Shown here: piece by piece, positions 11,601 to 22,261 of the stretch
Layout: each line of letters starts with the position of its first letter
Position numbering within the stretch: position 1 is the stretch's first letter
Origin: Bidens hawaiensis
Lineage: Eukaryota > Streptophyta > Magnoliopsida > Asterales > Asteraceae
Reading direction: 5' to 3'
Assembly (NCBI GenBank): GCA_021521415.1
Contig: JAIQDT010000001.1
Coordinates: forward strand, 2,604,001-2,668,000
DNA length: 64,000 bases
Program-made: the position numbers and the translations under genes
The notes under the pieces: generated by a model
What the model was told of the DNA's origin: nothing
The model's database searches: none
The model's input: only the letters and a program-made list of their open reading frames with translations

Positions 11601-11651
11601 CTCACCAGCAGTACTCCTGTCGTCAGCTGTAGAATCGATATCACGAGACAT
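8614..11651 (-). CDS. Five-exon antisense gene of the Tat element (gypsy-type transposon protein)
   Basis: Joining five exons gives an uninterrupted 915-residue reading frame: 11651-10934, 10870-10352, 10274-9855, 9777-9023, 8949-8614 (stop TGA). All four introns are 63-77 nt with GT...AG ends, and phases are consistent (1, 1, 1, 0). I chose ATG 11651 (MSRDIDST) because the open frame upstream of it starts only with TTG. Exon 1 and early exon 2 (residues about 1-300) resemble the plant 'putative gypsy type transposon' domain (Pfam Transposase_28), with the usual PREADGPARMGTR-like stretch after the first junction. Exons 2-3 encode Pro/Ser/Ala-rich low-complexity linkers. Exon 4 (about 553-804) is a long Glu/Lys/Ala coiled coil. 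Function is unknown for this family. It lies opposite to pol and has its own TATA box. The frame is intact although the element's pol is gone. Confidence 0.85.
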
Positions 11652-11772
11652 CTTGTAAAGGAAGAAAAACGATTTCGGGAGAATGCTTGCCTGAAAAGGA
11701 TAAGTATTCGCCGGAAATCGCAAAGAAGATGAAGAAGAGTGAAAGTGTGAATTACAAATAACCCTCTCCCCC

Positions 11773-11780
11773 TTTATATA
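11773..11780 (-). promoter_or_regulatory. TATA box for the antisense gene
   Basis: The minus strand reads TATATAAAGGGGG about 120 bp upstream of the chosen ATG. A start of transcription about 30 bp downstream (near 11745) would give a short 5' leader. The LTR promoters face the other way, so this is the natural candidate. Confidence 0.6.
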
Positions 11781-12118
11781 CTAATCGCAATTAATGCGAT
11801 GAAATTAATGCGGAAGAGAGAGAAAACAAAGGTGCAATGAAACCATGACACGTGGCAAAAAGCAAGCTGGCAACAGCTGTTGACAGGACGCATACCATTA
11901 ATTTCGAGGCCACGCGCCCGAAAAAACGCGACCACGCGCCTGAAAAAGCGACTGGAATGACCATGTACTGTCACGTCACCATAACTTCCTGCACGTCCTG
12001 ACAAAGTCAGAAGAAACCGTCGCACGACGTTTGAGGTTTGGACTGTTCTTATCCTTTCACCAACTCTTCGAATTTCAAAATTCAAAAAGATTCAAGTGAG
12101 CGGGAAAATACCCCTTAC

Positions 12119-12411
12119 CTTGGCAACCAAGTAACCGTAAGACGGACGCGGGTACAGTGTTAAGGCAAAACCCTTCACATACCTAGCACCCGCAGGGAAT
12201 TGAAGCCAGGAATAACTTGGCAACCAAGTAACCGTCAGACGGATGCGGGTACAGTGTCAAGGCAAAACCCTTCACATACCTAGCACCCGCAGGGAATTGA
12301 AGCCAAGAATACCTTGGAAGTAAAGTAACCGTAAGACGAGTGCGGGTACAGTGTCAAGGCAAAACCCTTCACGTACTTAGCACTCTGCAGGGAATTCAAA
12401 CCAAGAAGGAT
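12119..12411 (+). repeat. 97-bp tandem array, three units
   Basis: Units start at 12119, 12216 and 12313 with cttggcaaccaag or a variant, giving an exact 97-bp period. Each contains GCGGGTACAGTG and AAGGCAAAACCCTTCAC. The third unit is the most diverged. It lies between the antisense gene promoter and the polypurine tract. Confidence 0.92.
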
Positions 12412-12426
12412 TTTCTGGGCCATGCT

Positions 12427-12620
12427 TGCGGAAACGTGAATAACATTCCCGCACGATTGGAACGTCGAGAGCTATATTGTTTGAAACTCCAAGATGGAAT
12501 TGGTGGTTTCAGCATAAATGATCACTATGTCGAAAACCACCAAAACCCCATGGAGAATCCACACAATTGGGACTCAACGCTCCTAACGCGCGAGGAGGTT
12601 ACAAACCTACCCGCTTCACA
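12427..12620 (+). repeat. Block shared with the chromovirus LTRs
   Basis: This part of the Tat element aligns collinearly with 22545-22730 and 29362-29547 inside the chromovirus LTRs. Shared anchors include GAGAGCTA, CAAGATGGAATT or CAGGATGGAATT, TGATCACTATGT and ACCTACCCGC. The alignment is moderately diverged but unmistakable by eye. Confidence 0.72.
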
Positions 12621-12808
12621 CCCAAAGATCAAGCAGAAAAGTCGGGAATTTCTGCGTGACATCAGGAAAACCGCGGGATGAATCACCACGGAAAACCGAA
12701 AAACTATACCCTTTTCAAAACCCCTTGCTAAGTCCAAAAGTTTTCAAAACCCCTTGCTAAGTCCAAAAGTTCACCTCACTTCATTAAACATTCATGAGAA
12801 GAACATTG

Positions 12809-12821
12809 GACTGGGGGGACT
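12809..12821 (+). other. Polypurine tract
   Basis: GGACTGGGGGGACT-type purine-rich stretch directly before the 3' LTR. This is the position of the plus-strand primer of reverse transcription. Confidence 0.7.
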
Positions 12822-13777
12822 TGAAGAGGTAGGTCCTAGCAGAGTCCAGTTGGACCCGCAAGACTCACCTTGAACAGGGACGTCTGCGCAATAACCAACT
12901 GCTCCAGCAGGACACCATGCTCAAAGAACCTTACGCGCAGTACGCCAGCTGTACCCGCAGGGAAAGCCTCCCAATGGTGAAGTACCCCGCCTGTTCCCGC
13001 AGCTGCGGATACAAGCCATCAGGGAAGGCTACCCGCACTAACAGCAAAGCTACACGCACAAGGCATTCTTTCAGTAGTCACATGAAGGAATGAGCAAGGC
13101 GGGAACACTCCCGCCTAAATGAGCAAGTCCGTATGCTTCTGGAAGGTCTTCCGTACTATACCTACTAAGGTATGGGCGGAACAGACAGTTTGGCCAGAGC
13201 AGCCCATGAACTAATCACAGGGTGACAGCTCACCGACAACAATACGAGGAGGAGCACCCTCTAGTACTGTTCGTCACTATTAGCCGCTGCCTACTCACCA
13301 ACCCTTACGATGGGACGTGCGCAGCCTACAGTTGGTGGAACAGTGCGCAGCCGGCAGTAAAAGGAACAGTATACAGCCGACCTTATTACTGTTGGCCGTA
13401 ACTTATCCACCAACCAGTATGGCTTGTGCGTGATCCACTGTTGGTAGAACAGGAATACTATTCAGCCGGCTGTACCTGCTTGGAAACCTACCTTCGGCTA
13501 TAAATACTCCAACACCTTGGAATGGTAAGGATCATCATCTGATATCTCAATCTTATCTAGCAATCTCTTAATATACTCTTATATTCAGAGCAATCTAGTC
13601 TGATTCTCACGCCGGAGGGTGGTCACAAGGAGGAACCCCCCTTCTCAGTGACGAGCTTACGGTGTCTGTTTTGCAGGTCTCCTGAAGAACCTTCTCAGCT
13701 AGATCTCATCCGTGGGAAACATTACTTAACCCCCAGATTATCTATAATCTGTCCAGGGTTCACTTAGTGTGTCTTCA
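12822..13777 (+). repeat. 3' LTR of the Tat-type element
   Basis: 956 bp, TGAAGA...TCTTCA. A TATA box, TATAAATA, lies at 13499-13506, followed by the presumptive R/U5 part. It is complete, so it could promote transcription into the flank towards the SAUR gene, whose ATG is about 755 bp downstream. Confidence 0.9.
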
Positions 13778-13782
13778 AGCAT

Positions 13783-14443
13783 GAATCCGAAAACATAACT
13801 TACAAGGATAATCTATATATATGGATGATAGTGACAAGCATATAACTATACATGATTTTATATTACTATAATTTTTTGAAAGTTACGTGTCCATTACAAG
13901 CTAGGATTTATCTGGTTTTATTGGTTTGCACCTGATTGTCTCAACCCTATATACGGACCTAAAGCACATAGAAAAATTAGGGTAATTTTTATTAAAAAAA
14001 TGTTTTCGATTCTATGACTCCCATATTATCTATACGTATGCATATTGTAGACCACAAACACTATCGTTAAAAAATCCCAAAACCAAACATAAGTTACATA
14101 CTATTATTTTTTAGAATTTGAAAGTCCTAGAGTCTCGTAACCTTTGGGTTTGCATGATATTGGGGGAATCCCTTTATTAATTAGCACGGTAATAGCAGGG
14201 TCTCGTAAGTTTTCGGATAATTGATTATCATAATTTCAAAAAATAATCCAAAATACTATGATATTGACTAAAGATTACAAAATAAAATACACCCTTTAAC
14301 ATGTTCTAAATGCTTTAAATACTCTCCAACCCCCAAAAAAACAAAAGAACAAGCGGTTGCTCTCTTCTTTCTTTCACCAACATACCCACATGACCATATC
14401 TCTCTCTATCTCTCTCATATATCTATATCTATGTACGTATATG
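13783..14443. other. Upstream region of the SAUR gene
   Basis: AT-rich sequence with no ORF or repeat that I recognise. A CT-rich run at about 14399-14420 precedes the core promoter. Confidence 0.5.
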
Positions 14444-14467
14444 TGTCTCTCTTTGTGTGTATAAATA
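14444..14467 (+). promoter_or_regulatory. SAUR core promoter: TGTCTC element and TATA box
   Basis: TGTCTC at 14444-14449 is the classical auxin-response element core bound by ARF factors. TATAAATA at 14460-14467 sits about 65 bp before the ATG. A single TGTCTC occurs often by chance, so its role is plausible and not shown. Confidence 0.55.
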
Positions 14468-14531
14468 GACCCTAAAAGCACATAAAGCCTCAACAAAAAC
14501 AAATTGCACCAAGTGTGACCTAGCTCTTAAA

Positions 14532-14834
14532 ATGGCTTTCAAGAAAACCTCAACAAAACTCTCACAAACCACAGTTTTAAAGCACATAGTTAAGAGGTGT
14601 TCAAGCTTGGCTAGGAAGCAACACCAGCACTACGAAGACGTCCCGAAAGGCCACTTTGTCGTCTACGTTGGCATGAACCGCAGTCGATACATCGTCCCAA
14701 TATCGTTCTTGTCACATCCTGAGTTCCAGATGCTCCTTCATCAAGCCGAGGAAGAGTTCGGGTTTGATCATGACATGATCACCATTCCCTGTGAAGAAAA
14801 GGTGTTTTTGTCACTTATTTCCGTGCTTAGGTAG
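14532..14834 (+). CDS. SAUR family auxin-responsive protein (SAUR50-like)
   Basis: An intronless 100-residue protein, the usual structure and size for SAURs. The conserved domain runs from about residue 36 to the C-terminus: [49 protein letters not shown]. The basic N-terminus with [12 protein letters not shown] is typical of the SAUR50 group. SAUR proteins promote acid growth by inhibiting PP2C.D phosphatases at the plasma membrane, which keeps H+-ATPases phosphorylated; this is known for the family. The stretch between HDM and TIPCEE is one residue shorter than the usual DHDMGLTIPC. The gene is complete with TAG stop and is the only clearly functional host gene in the window. It lies 754 bp from the 3' LTR of a young retrotransposon. 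Confidence 0.93.
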   Translation: MAFKKTSTKLSQTTVLKHIVKRCSSLARKQHQHYEDVPKGHFVVYVGMNRSRYIVPISFLSHPEFQMLLHQAEEEFGFDHDMITIPCEEKVFLSLISVLR

Positions 14835-17643
14835 AAATACATCACATGAATGACGAATCTTACTCGTTGATATGGCGAAAACAAGTAGCTAGATCGAGGA
14901 ATCAAGTGAAGATGATGTATAATCTAGAAAGATTGAATTGCACATAAAGGTTTCTCTAGATAATTTAGAAGTTTTGAGTTTAAACTTTATATTGTTCAAT
15001 ATTGTGTTGATGGATGAGTTTATTGGCAAGTCTGTAAATCTAGTGAATTTATTTTGAAGAGTAGATGATTAATATATAGTAGATAACTAAATTACAGATA
15101 TGCTAGGCAGATATTGTTTTGTCATTATGTTTTGAATAAAAAAATATTTGTTGTTTCAGAAAGAAGGAATATTACATTTGAATATTTATAACCATTAAAA
15201 CTATTATATTGAGGTTGAAGCACTGGTGATATATATATATATTTGTGCTATATGAACCCATAAAAAGAAAATACTGACAGTTGGCCATATAATTCCAGAT
15301 GATGAGATAGTAAGAGTACCACTTAACTCTCCTTTCAAACATTTTTATACAAACATAAGATTTCCACTTATTCATTATATAGAAACTCTCATTTTTTTCA
15401 ACGGTATTACATTACATTCTCTTTTAAAAGTGCCTTTATTTACACATTATCAATTACATATTTTTAATTTCTTGTTACTCATAACAATGAGCTGCTTTTT
15501 TAACAAACTACATTTTTTAGCTTGTTATTATCTATAACCAATATCAAAACTGAACATTACACTTACTACACATTATATTAACAAAAGAGTATATATACAT
15601 AAAGTAAATTAAAATAAAACAAAAATGACATGTTATGCTTAGCTCTAATTGCGTGGTATAATTCCTCATGATGTGCTAAATGCTTGAGGATTATGTCCTA
15701 GTTAAAGGGGGATTGCTCTATTTACTCCTTGAAATCACCCATGACATTTGCCCCCTTTTTTGAACAACATACTAACTTTTTTTTATTGAACAAGTATATC
15801 CTTACTTTCGCTTTTGCTTTAGTCTTTTTTTCTCCATTGGACGAGAAATTTCTCCAACCTTACTACAAGTGCCTATGTAATCACCATTCGATATACGATC
15901 ATTATCGTAGAGGGCACACATGTTTTGCCCTTTTTACTTGTGGTGATGAGTGGGCATATAATGAGATTGCGTAATAGGGCTTCGGAAATTAGAATGCAAA
16001 ACACACACTAACTGTTGATAGCTGATAATTTGAAACAGATTTAAACCAATGTATATGAGTGGAACAAACATTAAATTATGTTGTTTGATAGACACACAAA
16101 AAAAGGAAATGAAATACAAGTGACAAAATTAGGCCTACCTTAAAATTAAAAAAAAAAATCCAAAAAATGGCGATGGTGGCGGAAGAGGTGGTGGTGTCGG
16201 TGCGATGGTGCTGCTGCAAGGGGGTGTTGGTGGTGACTGTGGTGATGGTAGCGAGGGTGGTGCTGGTGGGGGTGATGGTCAGGTGGTGGTGACGGTGGCG
16301 ACAGTGGCGACGGCTATGGTGGTGAGTGGTGACGGTGATGGTCTGGTGCCAGTAATGGCGGTAGTGGTGGTGTCAAGAAAATAAGGTGAAATAAAAAGGT
16401 GAGAATGAATGATTTTGATGAAATAAGATTCATTGTATAATCGTTGATTTCATTCAGTTGACACCCGTTTTTTCATTTCCTCGTGTTGATCCATTTCATT
16501 CCACTTGAATTTCGGAGTTTGAAATGCTACTTACGAATTTATAATTATTTGTAATACATGTAACATGTGTTGATTTTTCTATTTGAATATTTCATGTCAG
16601 TTAACAATATGCTAGTCTATATAGTGTAATATATTTAGCCTTAAAAGTGGGTTAACCTATCAAATTTCTTATGTAAAGTTTTTCTTTTAACACACGAGTC
16701 TTTATTAGTTTGCTTTTTGAATATTTTTCAAGTTCGGTTAAGGTACCTATTTTAGGATTTTTAGTATATCTTTGTAGTGTTTGATGTAGTTTCCTTATTT
16801 AATGATATTTATTATTTGTGGCATGGAGTTGTGGAGAATGAACAACACAAAATGAACAATACACGTGAGACAAATGAATTAAGATAGTAATGAGCTCGAA
16901 ACCGAATACTCTCGAGTTAAAACTTGAAGCTAGGATAGAATGCTTTACCTATTATAATGAGCTTGAAGCCGAGTTGATACTGACTTAACTCATCTCATTC
17001 ATTGAACACCCAAACTTATTGTACTTATAGTACTGATCAACTTGACTTTTGACAACGTTAAAGCATACAATGTGAACATTTAAAGTCCGTAAAAGAACGT
17101 TGGCCTCGTTAATGAGATATCTATTATTGCACCCAAGGTTTTTGTTGTACGTACACTACTTTTCAGTGTTATTTGAATACTAGGTGGGCCTATGGTCAGC
17201 TTGCGTTCACATTTAAGATTACTATATATCATGAGGCGTGCCCATCAATAGTCATACGCATCTATTGGTAGAGTTATGTTGCATCCGTTTTATTGTTAAT
17301 TTGTATCTTAAATAGTTTTATTATTGATTCTTAAAATAGTATGAAAGACATAAAATTCATATGCTAGTTAGATGTTGTCGGTAAGTAAAGGATTTCGCTA
17401 CAATAAAATCATGGATATGCTTGATTTTGTGTGTGTGAATTCCTTATATGACTTGAACTTAAAACGAAATATATGGTTTAGGATTTAGTCTATAATAAAT
17501 ATTCTCTTGTCAACATTGTGGTTGAACGGTTTTAAGTCAAAAGTGAGATCAGTTGTAACATTTGATATTTAATATGCAAATATAAAATAAAATCTTTAGT
17601 TTTAAGTAGGTTGCGTTCATACCTCATGAAAACTTGTATAAAG
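14835..17643. other. Intergenic; GGT-rich low-complexity patch
   Basis: No gene is supported. At about 16167-16375 the plus strand is a degenerate GGTGAT/GGTGGT-rich low-complexity stretch. The rest is plain AT-rich DNA. Confidence 0.5.
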
Positions 17644-17973
17644 ATAAATTGGTTGTGGCTTAATGGTGGAGCACTCACTTTATTAGTGAGAGGTTAGGGG
17701 TTCAAACCTCACTACCACCAATTTATATGGGAGATATGAGGAATGACACTGGCTTGCCAGGGTTCAAGTCCTGATCTCACCCGGTTTTACCGGCTCCTCG
17801 CTGTCGTGCCGTTTGGCGGGAGTGAGGGTCGGGTTTTATCCGGTGAATCCCACAATAGGTGGACCGCTAGGGGCTCCGTCCGTCCAGACTAGTGGCCGGC
17901 TCGGGCTACTTTTTGCCAATGAGGGCCACGTACGGAGTACCCGGCGTTACTTAGTTGTCCGTTAAAAAAAAAA
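17644..17973 (+). mobile_element. Full-length tRNA-derived SINE
   Basis: The tRNA-like head has an A box (TGGCTTAATGG, 17656-17666) and a B box (GGTTCAAACCTC, 17699-17710), the internal RNA polymerase III promoter. A tRNA-unrelated body and an A-rich tail ending near 17973 follow. A 16-bp duplication with one mismatch flanks it (17628-17643, gaaaacttgtataaag; 17974-17989). Mobilised in trans by a LINE, as SINEs are. Confidence 0.88.
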
Positions 17974-18241
17974 GAAAACTTCTATAAAGTTATTATTCAA
18001 ATGCATGTCTTACGATATTTAATTTGGCGCGTGAACATGAGTCATTTAACTCTTCAACTCTATTCATAGTAGTATGAACCACTTTATATGCCCAGCAAAT
18101 TGTTTAAACTCAAATTAATTTCCATTTACAATCGCATTTTCGGTTTTGATCTCTTTTAAATTGTAAATTAAGTGAGCTAGTATTTTCCTAAATCACATCA
18201 TTTTTTATTAATTAATTTTAGTATTTATTGGCCCATTTTAT

Positions 18242-19863
18242 GGGTAAAGTTAAAATACAAAGACAACAAAAATGAGAAGGATGAGAAGGAATCTAATCCA
18301 TTGATATTAGATTTGGATGATGGAGATTAATTCAAGAATAAAAATTGAATAAAAATATATGAAAAGGGCATGAAGGTAATAACCCACTTATGAAGACATT
18401 CTCTCTCCACATGCAAGGCACATGTCAATTCCTCCATCATTTTAAAACGTCCATAACTTTTTCACGCGACATTTTTTTTAGAATTTTTTTTATTATAATA
18501 CAAGCGTTTTTTATCTTTAATATGAATATCATATTGTTATATAAAAATAAAAAAAAAGTTGATGGGTTTTTTATTTTGTGTTATTTGGTTGTTCATTGTG
18601 TTTTTAATTGAGTTTTTCTATGCATTGTGTTATATATTACGGTCATTGTGTTTTTCAATTGATACTCGTATGAAAGATAAAAATTAACACAAAGATTACA
18701 TCATTGTCTCTTTCGTGCGTCATTGTGTCTTTGTGCTCAACATTTGTCTTTATACTTATCTTTGTGTTTTAGTCATTGTGATCAATATTCACTTAATTTG
18801 AAAAAAATAGTATTATGTTGTTTGTGTATTACGTTCAAGGCATTGTGTAATATATAGATTCCATTGTGTCTTACGTTTCAGCTATTGTGTTATACGCATT
18901 TACCATTGTGTCTTACGTTTCAGGCCATTGTGTTATACGTATTTACCATTGTGTCTTACGTTTCAGGCCATTGTGTTATGCGTATTTACCATTGTGTCTT
19001 ACGTTTCAGGCCATTGTGTTATGCGTATTTACCATTGTGTCTTACGTTTCAGGCCATTGTGTTATGCGTATTTACCATTGTGTCTTACGTTTCAGGCCAT
19101 TGTGTCTTACGTTTCAGGCCATTGTGTTATAAGCATTTACCATTGTGTCTTACGTTTCAAGCCATTGTGTTATAAGCATTTACCATTGTGTCTTACGTTT
19201 CAGGCCATTGTGCTATACGCATTTACCATTGTGTCTTACGTTTCAGGCCATTGTGCTATACGTATTTACCATTGTGTCTTACGTTTCAGGCAATTGTGTT
19301 ATATACATTTACCATTATGTCTTACGTTTCAGGCCATTGTGTTGTTATATGTATTCATTATTGTGTTTTACGTTTCAGGTTATTGTGTAATATGCATTCA
19401 TCATTGTGTTTTATGTATTAGATAATTTGTTAGTATTTTTCATTATATATATATACTATTGCACAACAGTGTTATTAGTATTTAAAAAAAAACACAATGA
19501 TCAGATGGAAGACACAATGGCGAAAAAACATAATAACAAACAGAAAGACACACTGGTAAGCAAAATGACACAATGACGTAAATTATTTTTTATTCTTATA
19601 TAACAAAATTATACTCATATTAAAGGTAAAAAAACACTTGTTATTATGGTGAATTTTATTTTAAAAAAAAAATATCATAAGAAAAAGTTATAGACGTTTA
19701 AAAATAATGGGGGAATTAACATGTGACTTGCATGTGGAGAGAGAAAATATGTAATATTACTTTTATACCCTTTTTCCTTTGGTCCATACATGACACATGT
19801 CAACTAATTATGTCTTCTCATCATTCTCATTTTTGTTCTCCTTTATAGAATAACTTGACCCCC
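18242..19863. mobile_element. MULE-like foldback element with long inverted arms
   Basis: The arms at about 18242-18620 and 19495-19863 are inverted copies. Examples are GGGTAAAGTT against the inverse of AACTTGACCC, and CTCTCTCCACATGCAAG against its inverse near 19730. A 9-bp duplication, ccattttat, flanks it at 18233-18241 and 19864-19872, fitting the Mutator superfamily. The centre is a tandem array and no transposase is present. The right end has extra C residues, so the boundary is uncertain by 1-2 bp. Confidence 0.75.
18866..19425 (+). repeat. 43-bp tandem array inside the foldback element
   Basis: About a dozen units of 43 bp, each made of two half-units beginning ccattgtg: one continuing tcttacgtttcagg, the other ttatacgtattta. 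Some units are missing a half or differ by single bases. The 43-bp period is not a multiple of three, so the same array is open in several frames. Confidence 0.9.
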
Positions 19864-19872
19864 CCATTTTAT

Positions 19873-20337
19873 ATGTTGAGATTTAACAGGTTTATTTTTA
19901 ATTTAGCCTTCATAAGTGGATGAATGTATTCAGTGCTTCACCTAGGGGATGTCTAATCTTATGACACTTTTCTTGACAAATTTGATGGGGTGGGGGGGGG
20001 GATGGGGGTGTTTATGATTGCTTATTTTATGAGAGGATAAATTAATTAAGTCATAAAATGGTGACTTGTAACTTTTGGGAAAAGTTATAAGGATGCCTAC
20101 TTTCATTTTAGATGTGATTTTTAACCCGTCATTTGACTTATCCAGCACCCGGTACACGAGTCTTTTGAGACCTATACGACTTGTATGGTGAGTGTATAAT
20201 AACATAAGAGTGATGACATTCTAATACACAACAAAGATTGTACGAATATAACATCCCTTCTTTCAAGTGATCATGTATAAACGAAAGAGAAACTAAATAA
20301 AAAATAAATTTAAGTCAAGAGAACACACACACACACA
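19873..20337. other. Intergenic
   Basis: Nothing beyond short G-runs near 19989-20000 and plain AT-rich sequence. Confidence 0.5.
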
Positions 20338-20357
20338 TATATATATGTATATATATA

Positions 20358-20389
<32 letters not shown>

Positions 20390-20391
<2 letters not shown>

Positions 20392-20730
20392 ATTGAGTTC
20401 TTTTGAGAACCACTTTGAGTTTTAAGAACTCGAAAGAACTCAACGTAACAATTTTTTTTTCGAATTTTTTTTACACATGTGTAATACGTAAGTGTAAGTG
20501 ATGTACACAAAATTACGGTATTTTTTTACACACCGAATCTACTTTTTACACATGTGTAACTAACGTTTAAACTTGTGTAATTATCAAAAATACTTATTCT
20601 CTCTCCTGCTTTATTTTTTAATTAAATTTAATATCAGCCACATATTTCATATCATTTAACTAAATTTGTGAATCAAAATTGAGTTCTTAAAGTTCTTAAA
20701 ACTCACCATTGTTCTCAAAATAACCCTCCC
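20390..20730. mobile_element. (TA)n-bracketed MITE, family 1
   Basis: The left end GGATTGAGTTCTTTTGAGAA and the inverse of the right end share TTTTGAGAAC..TG and GAGTTTTAAGAACT. Long (TA)n tracts lie on both sides (20338-20389 and 20731-20746). A second copy is at 50577-50900 and a left-end remnant at about 43834. Confidence 0.75.
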
Positions 20731-20746
20731 ATATATATATATATAT

Positions 20747-21071
20747 GGTTTGGATAAAATCAAAACCCACTTGAGTTGAGAAAACTCTAAAAACTTTTTC
20801 TCAACCACATGTTTCTAATTAATTATGAATATTGTGTTCCACAATTAAAGTTAATAAAAAATGTAAAAGTAAATTCAATTTTCTCTCTCTCCTAAAAATA
20901 GATGTAAAAGTTAATATAAAAATGTAAAAAAAAGCAAAACAAATTTTTTAAATATTTTTTAATGTTTTGTATTAAATGTAACAACATAAAATTACATGTG
21001 TAAAAAAAACGATGTTACATAGGGTTTTCACGGGTTTTCTCAAATCAAATGGGTTTTCATTCTATACATTG

Positions 21072-21073
<2 letters not shown>
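20747..21073. mobile_element. (TA)n-bracketed MITE, family 2
   Basis: The inverted ends share AAAACCCA, TTGA and TTGAGAAAAC in the same order. It is bounded by (TA)n at 20731-20746 and 21074-21115. It is non-coding. Confidence 0.65.
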
Positions 21074-21120
<47 letters not shown>

Positions 21121-21253
21121 TGGATCAAATATAAATGAAATTAATGTGCTAATTGTGAGAAGCACGTAGTTTATAATGTAAAAATATAATTACTCTACTT
21201 GATTCTCATAATTAACGTACACGTTAATTTCATATGTATGTTAACTTTCTCCT
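21121..21253. mobile_element. (TA)n-bracketed MITE, family 3, short copy
   Basis: It contains ATGAAATTAATGTGCTAA near the left and its inverse ACACGTTAATTTCAT near the right, and ends in AT repeats on both sides. Related to 48643-48930. Confidence 0.6.
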
Positions 21254-22261
21254 ATGTATATATACATATATATATATATATAAAGGATCCGATACATTAT
21301 TTCCTTATCGTACATTACGTACGCGGGCACATAGAACTTTGATTTCAGAAACCCTAAATCACAATGATTAGAATAGGGACTGTTAATTGTTCATTTTAGA
21401 TTAACTTTGATATTAAGAAATTACTGAGACTTTTTTTGATTTTTAGTAAAATCCATTCTGATTATTCCGAAATTTTAGGACTTATATTTTAGGACTTATT
21501 TGTTTGTCGTACAAAAAAACTTTTTGAATTACCGGTAGAAAGAGATTTCCCTAATGACAAAGCTTTTAACGATGCCCCTCGCATGCCCTGTCTCTCTCCC
21601 TCAAGACATCTCCAGCACCACCGATCCACCAGTCGTCGGCAACAACACACCTCATTCACCATCACCGGATCCGACAACGGGGGTTCAGCAACTCTGTAAG
21701 GCCCCGTTACCGGTGCCCTACATTTGGTGTTGGATTTACTCATAAACACAGTTCTTAATATCAGAGTTAATTAAAACATTCGCGGAACATTAAAACTTCA
21801 ATCATAATATATTACATAACCTTCAAATCTTGTCTTATAAAAACATTAATATTCATTTAAAACAAAACATAGTCTTTAAAACATCACAACATTTCTTCGA
21901 GATGTAAGTCTCTTCGATTCCATGCCATGTGTCTTCAATCACGCGAGATGCCTCAACCTATTTGCCTGCGTGCATACTAAAAGTCATCTACGCTGAGTGA
22001 GTTCTAGTTAATCACATCACTTACTTCACATACACATATACGTGCCCGAAGGTACGCATTACATACTTAACCTGTCCATCATTCATCATACACAATCATC
22101 ATAACCTTACGTTATAAAGAGCATTCTCCGTACATTCCTCGGATATTATTAGGGTCCGGTACCCTCCATCCTCGGATATTATTAGGGTCCGGTACCCTTC
22201 ATCCTCGGATATTATTAGGGTCCGGTACCTTTCATCCTCGGATATTATTAGGGTCCGGTAC

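Larger units (their letters stand above)
6672..13777 (+). mobile_element. Tat/Retand-type Ty3/Gypsy element with a large internal deletion
   Basis: The element opens with TGAAGAGG and closes with TCTTCA, flanked by an exact 5-bp duplication agcat at 6667-6671 and 13778-13782. Order inside: 386 bp of 5' LTR; the C-terminal part of integrase; a 3-unit tandem array; a spliced antisense gene; a 97-bp tandem array; a polypurine tract; a complete 956-bp 3' LTR. Extra antisense ORFs and tandem arrays between pol and the 3' LTR are known for the Tat lineage of plant Ty3/Gypsy elements. LTR positions 1-386 match at about three mismatches between copies, so the insertion is fairly recent. Confidence 0.88.

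Noticed and set aside
10893..11723. Longer start of the antisense gene at 11723
   Set aside because: The codon there is TTG, not ATG; the first ATG in frame is 11651.
17650..17712. Functional tRNA gene
   Set aside because: Pol III boxes are present but the sequence belongs to a SINE with body, A tail and target duplication.
18864..19425. Long open frames encoding repeated hydrophobic peptides
   Set aside because: They arise from a 43-bp tandem array that is open in several frames; no start context or domain.
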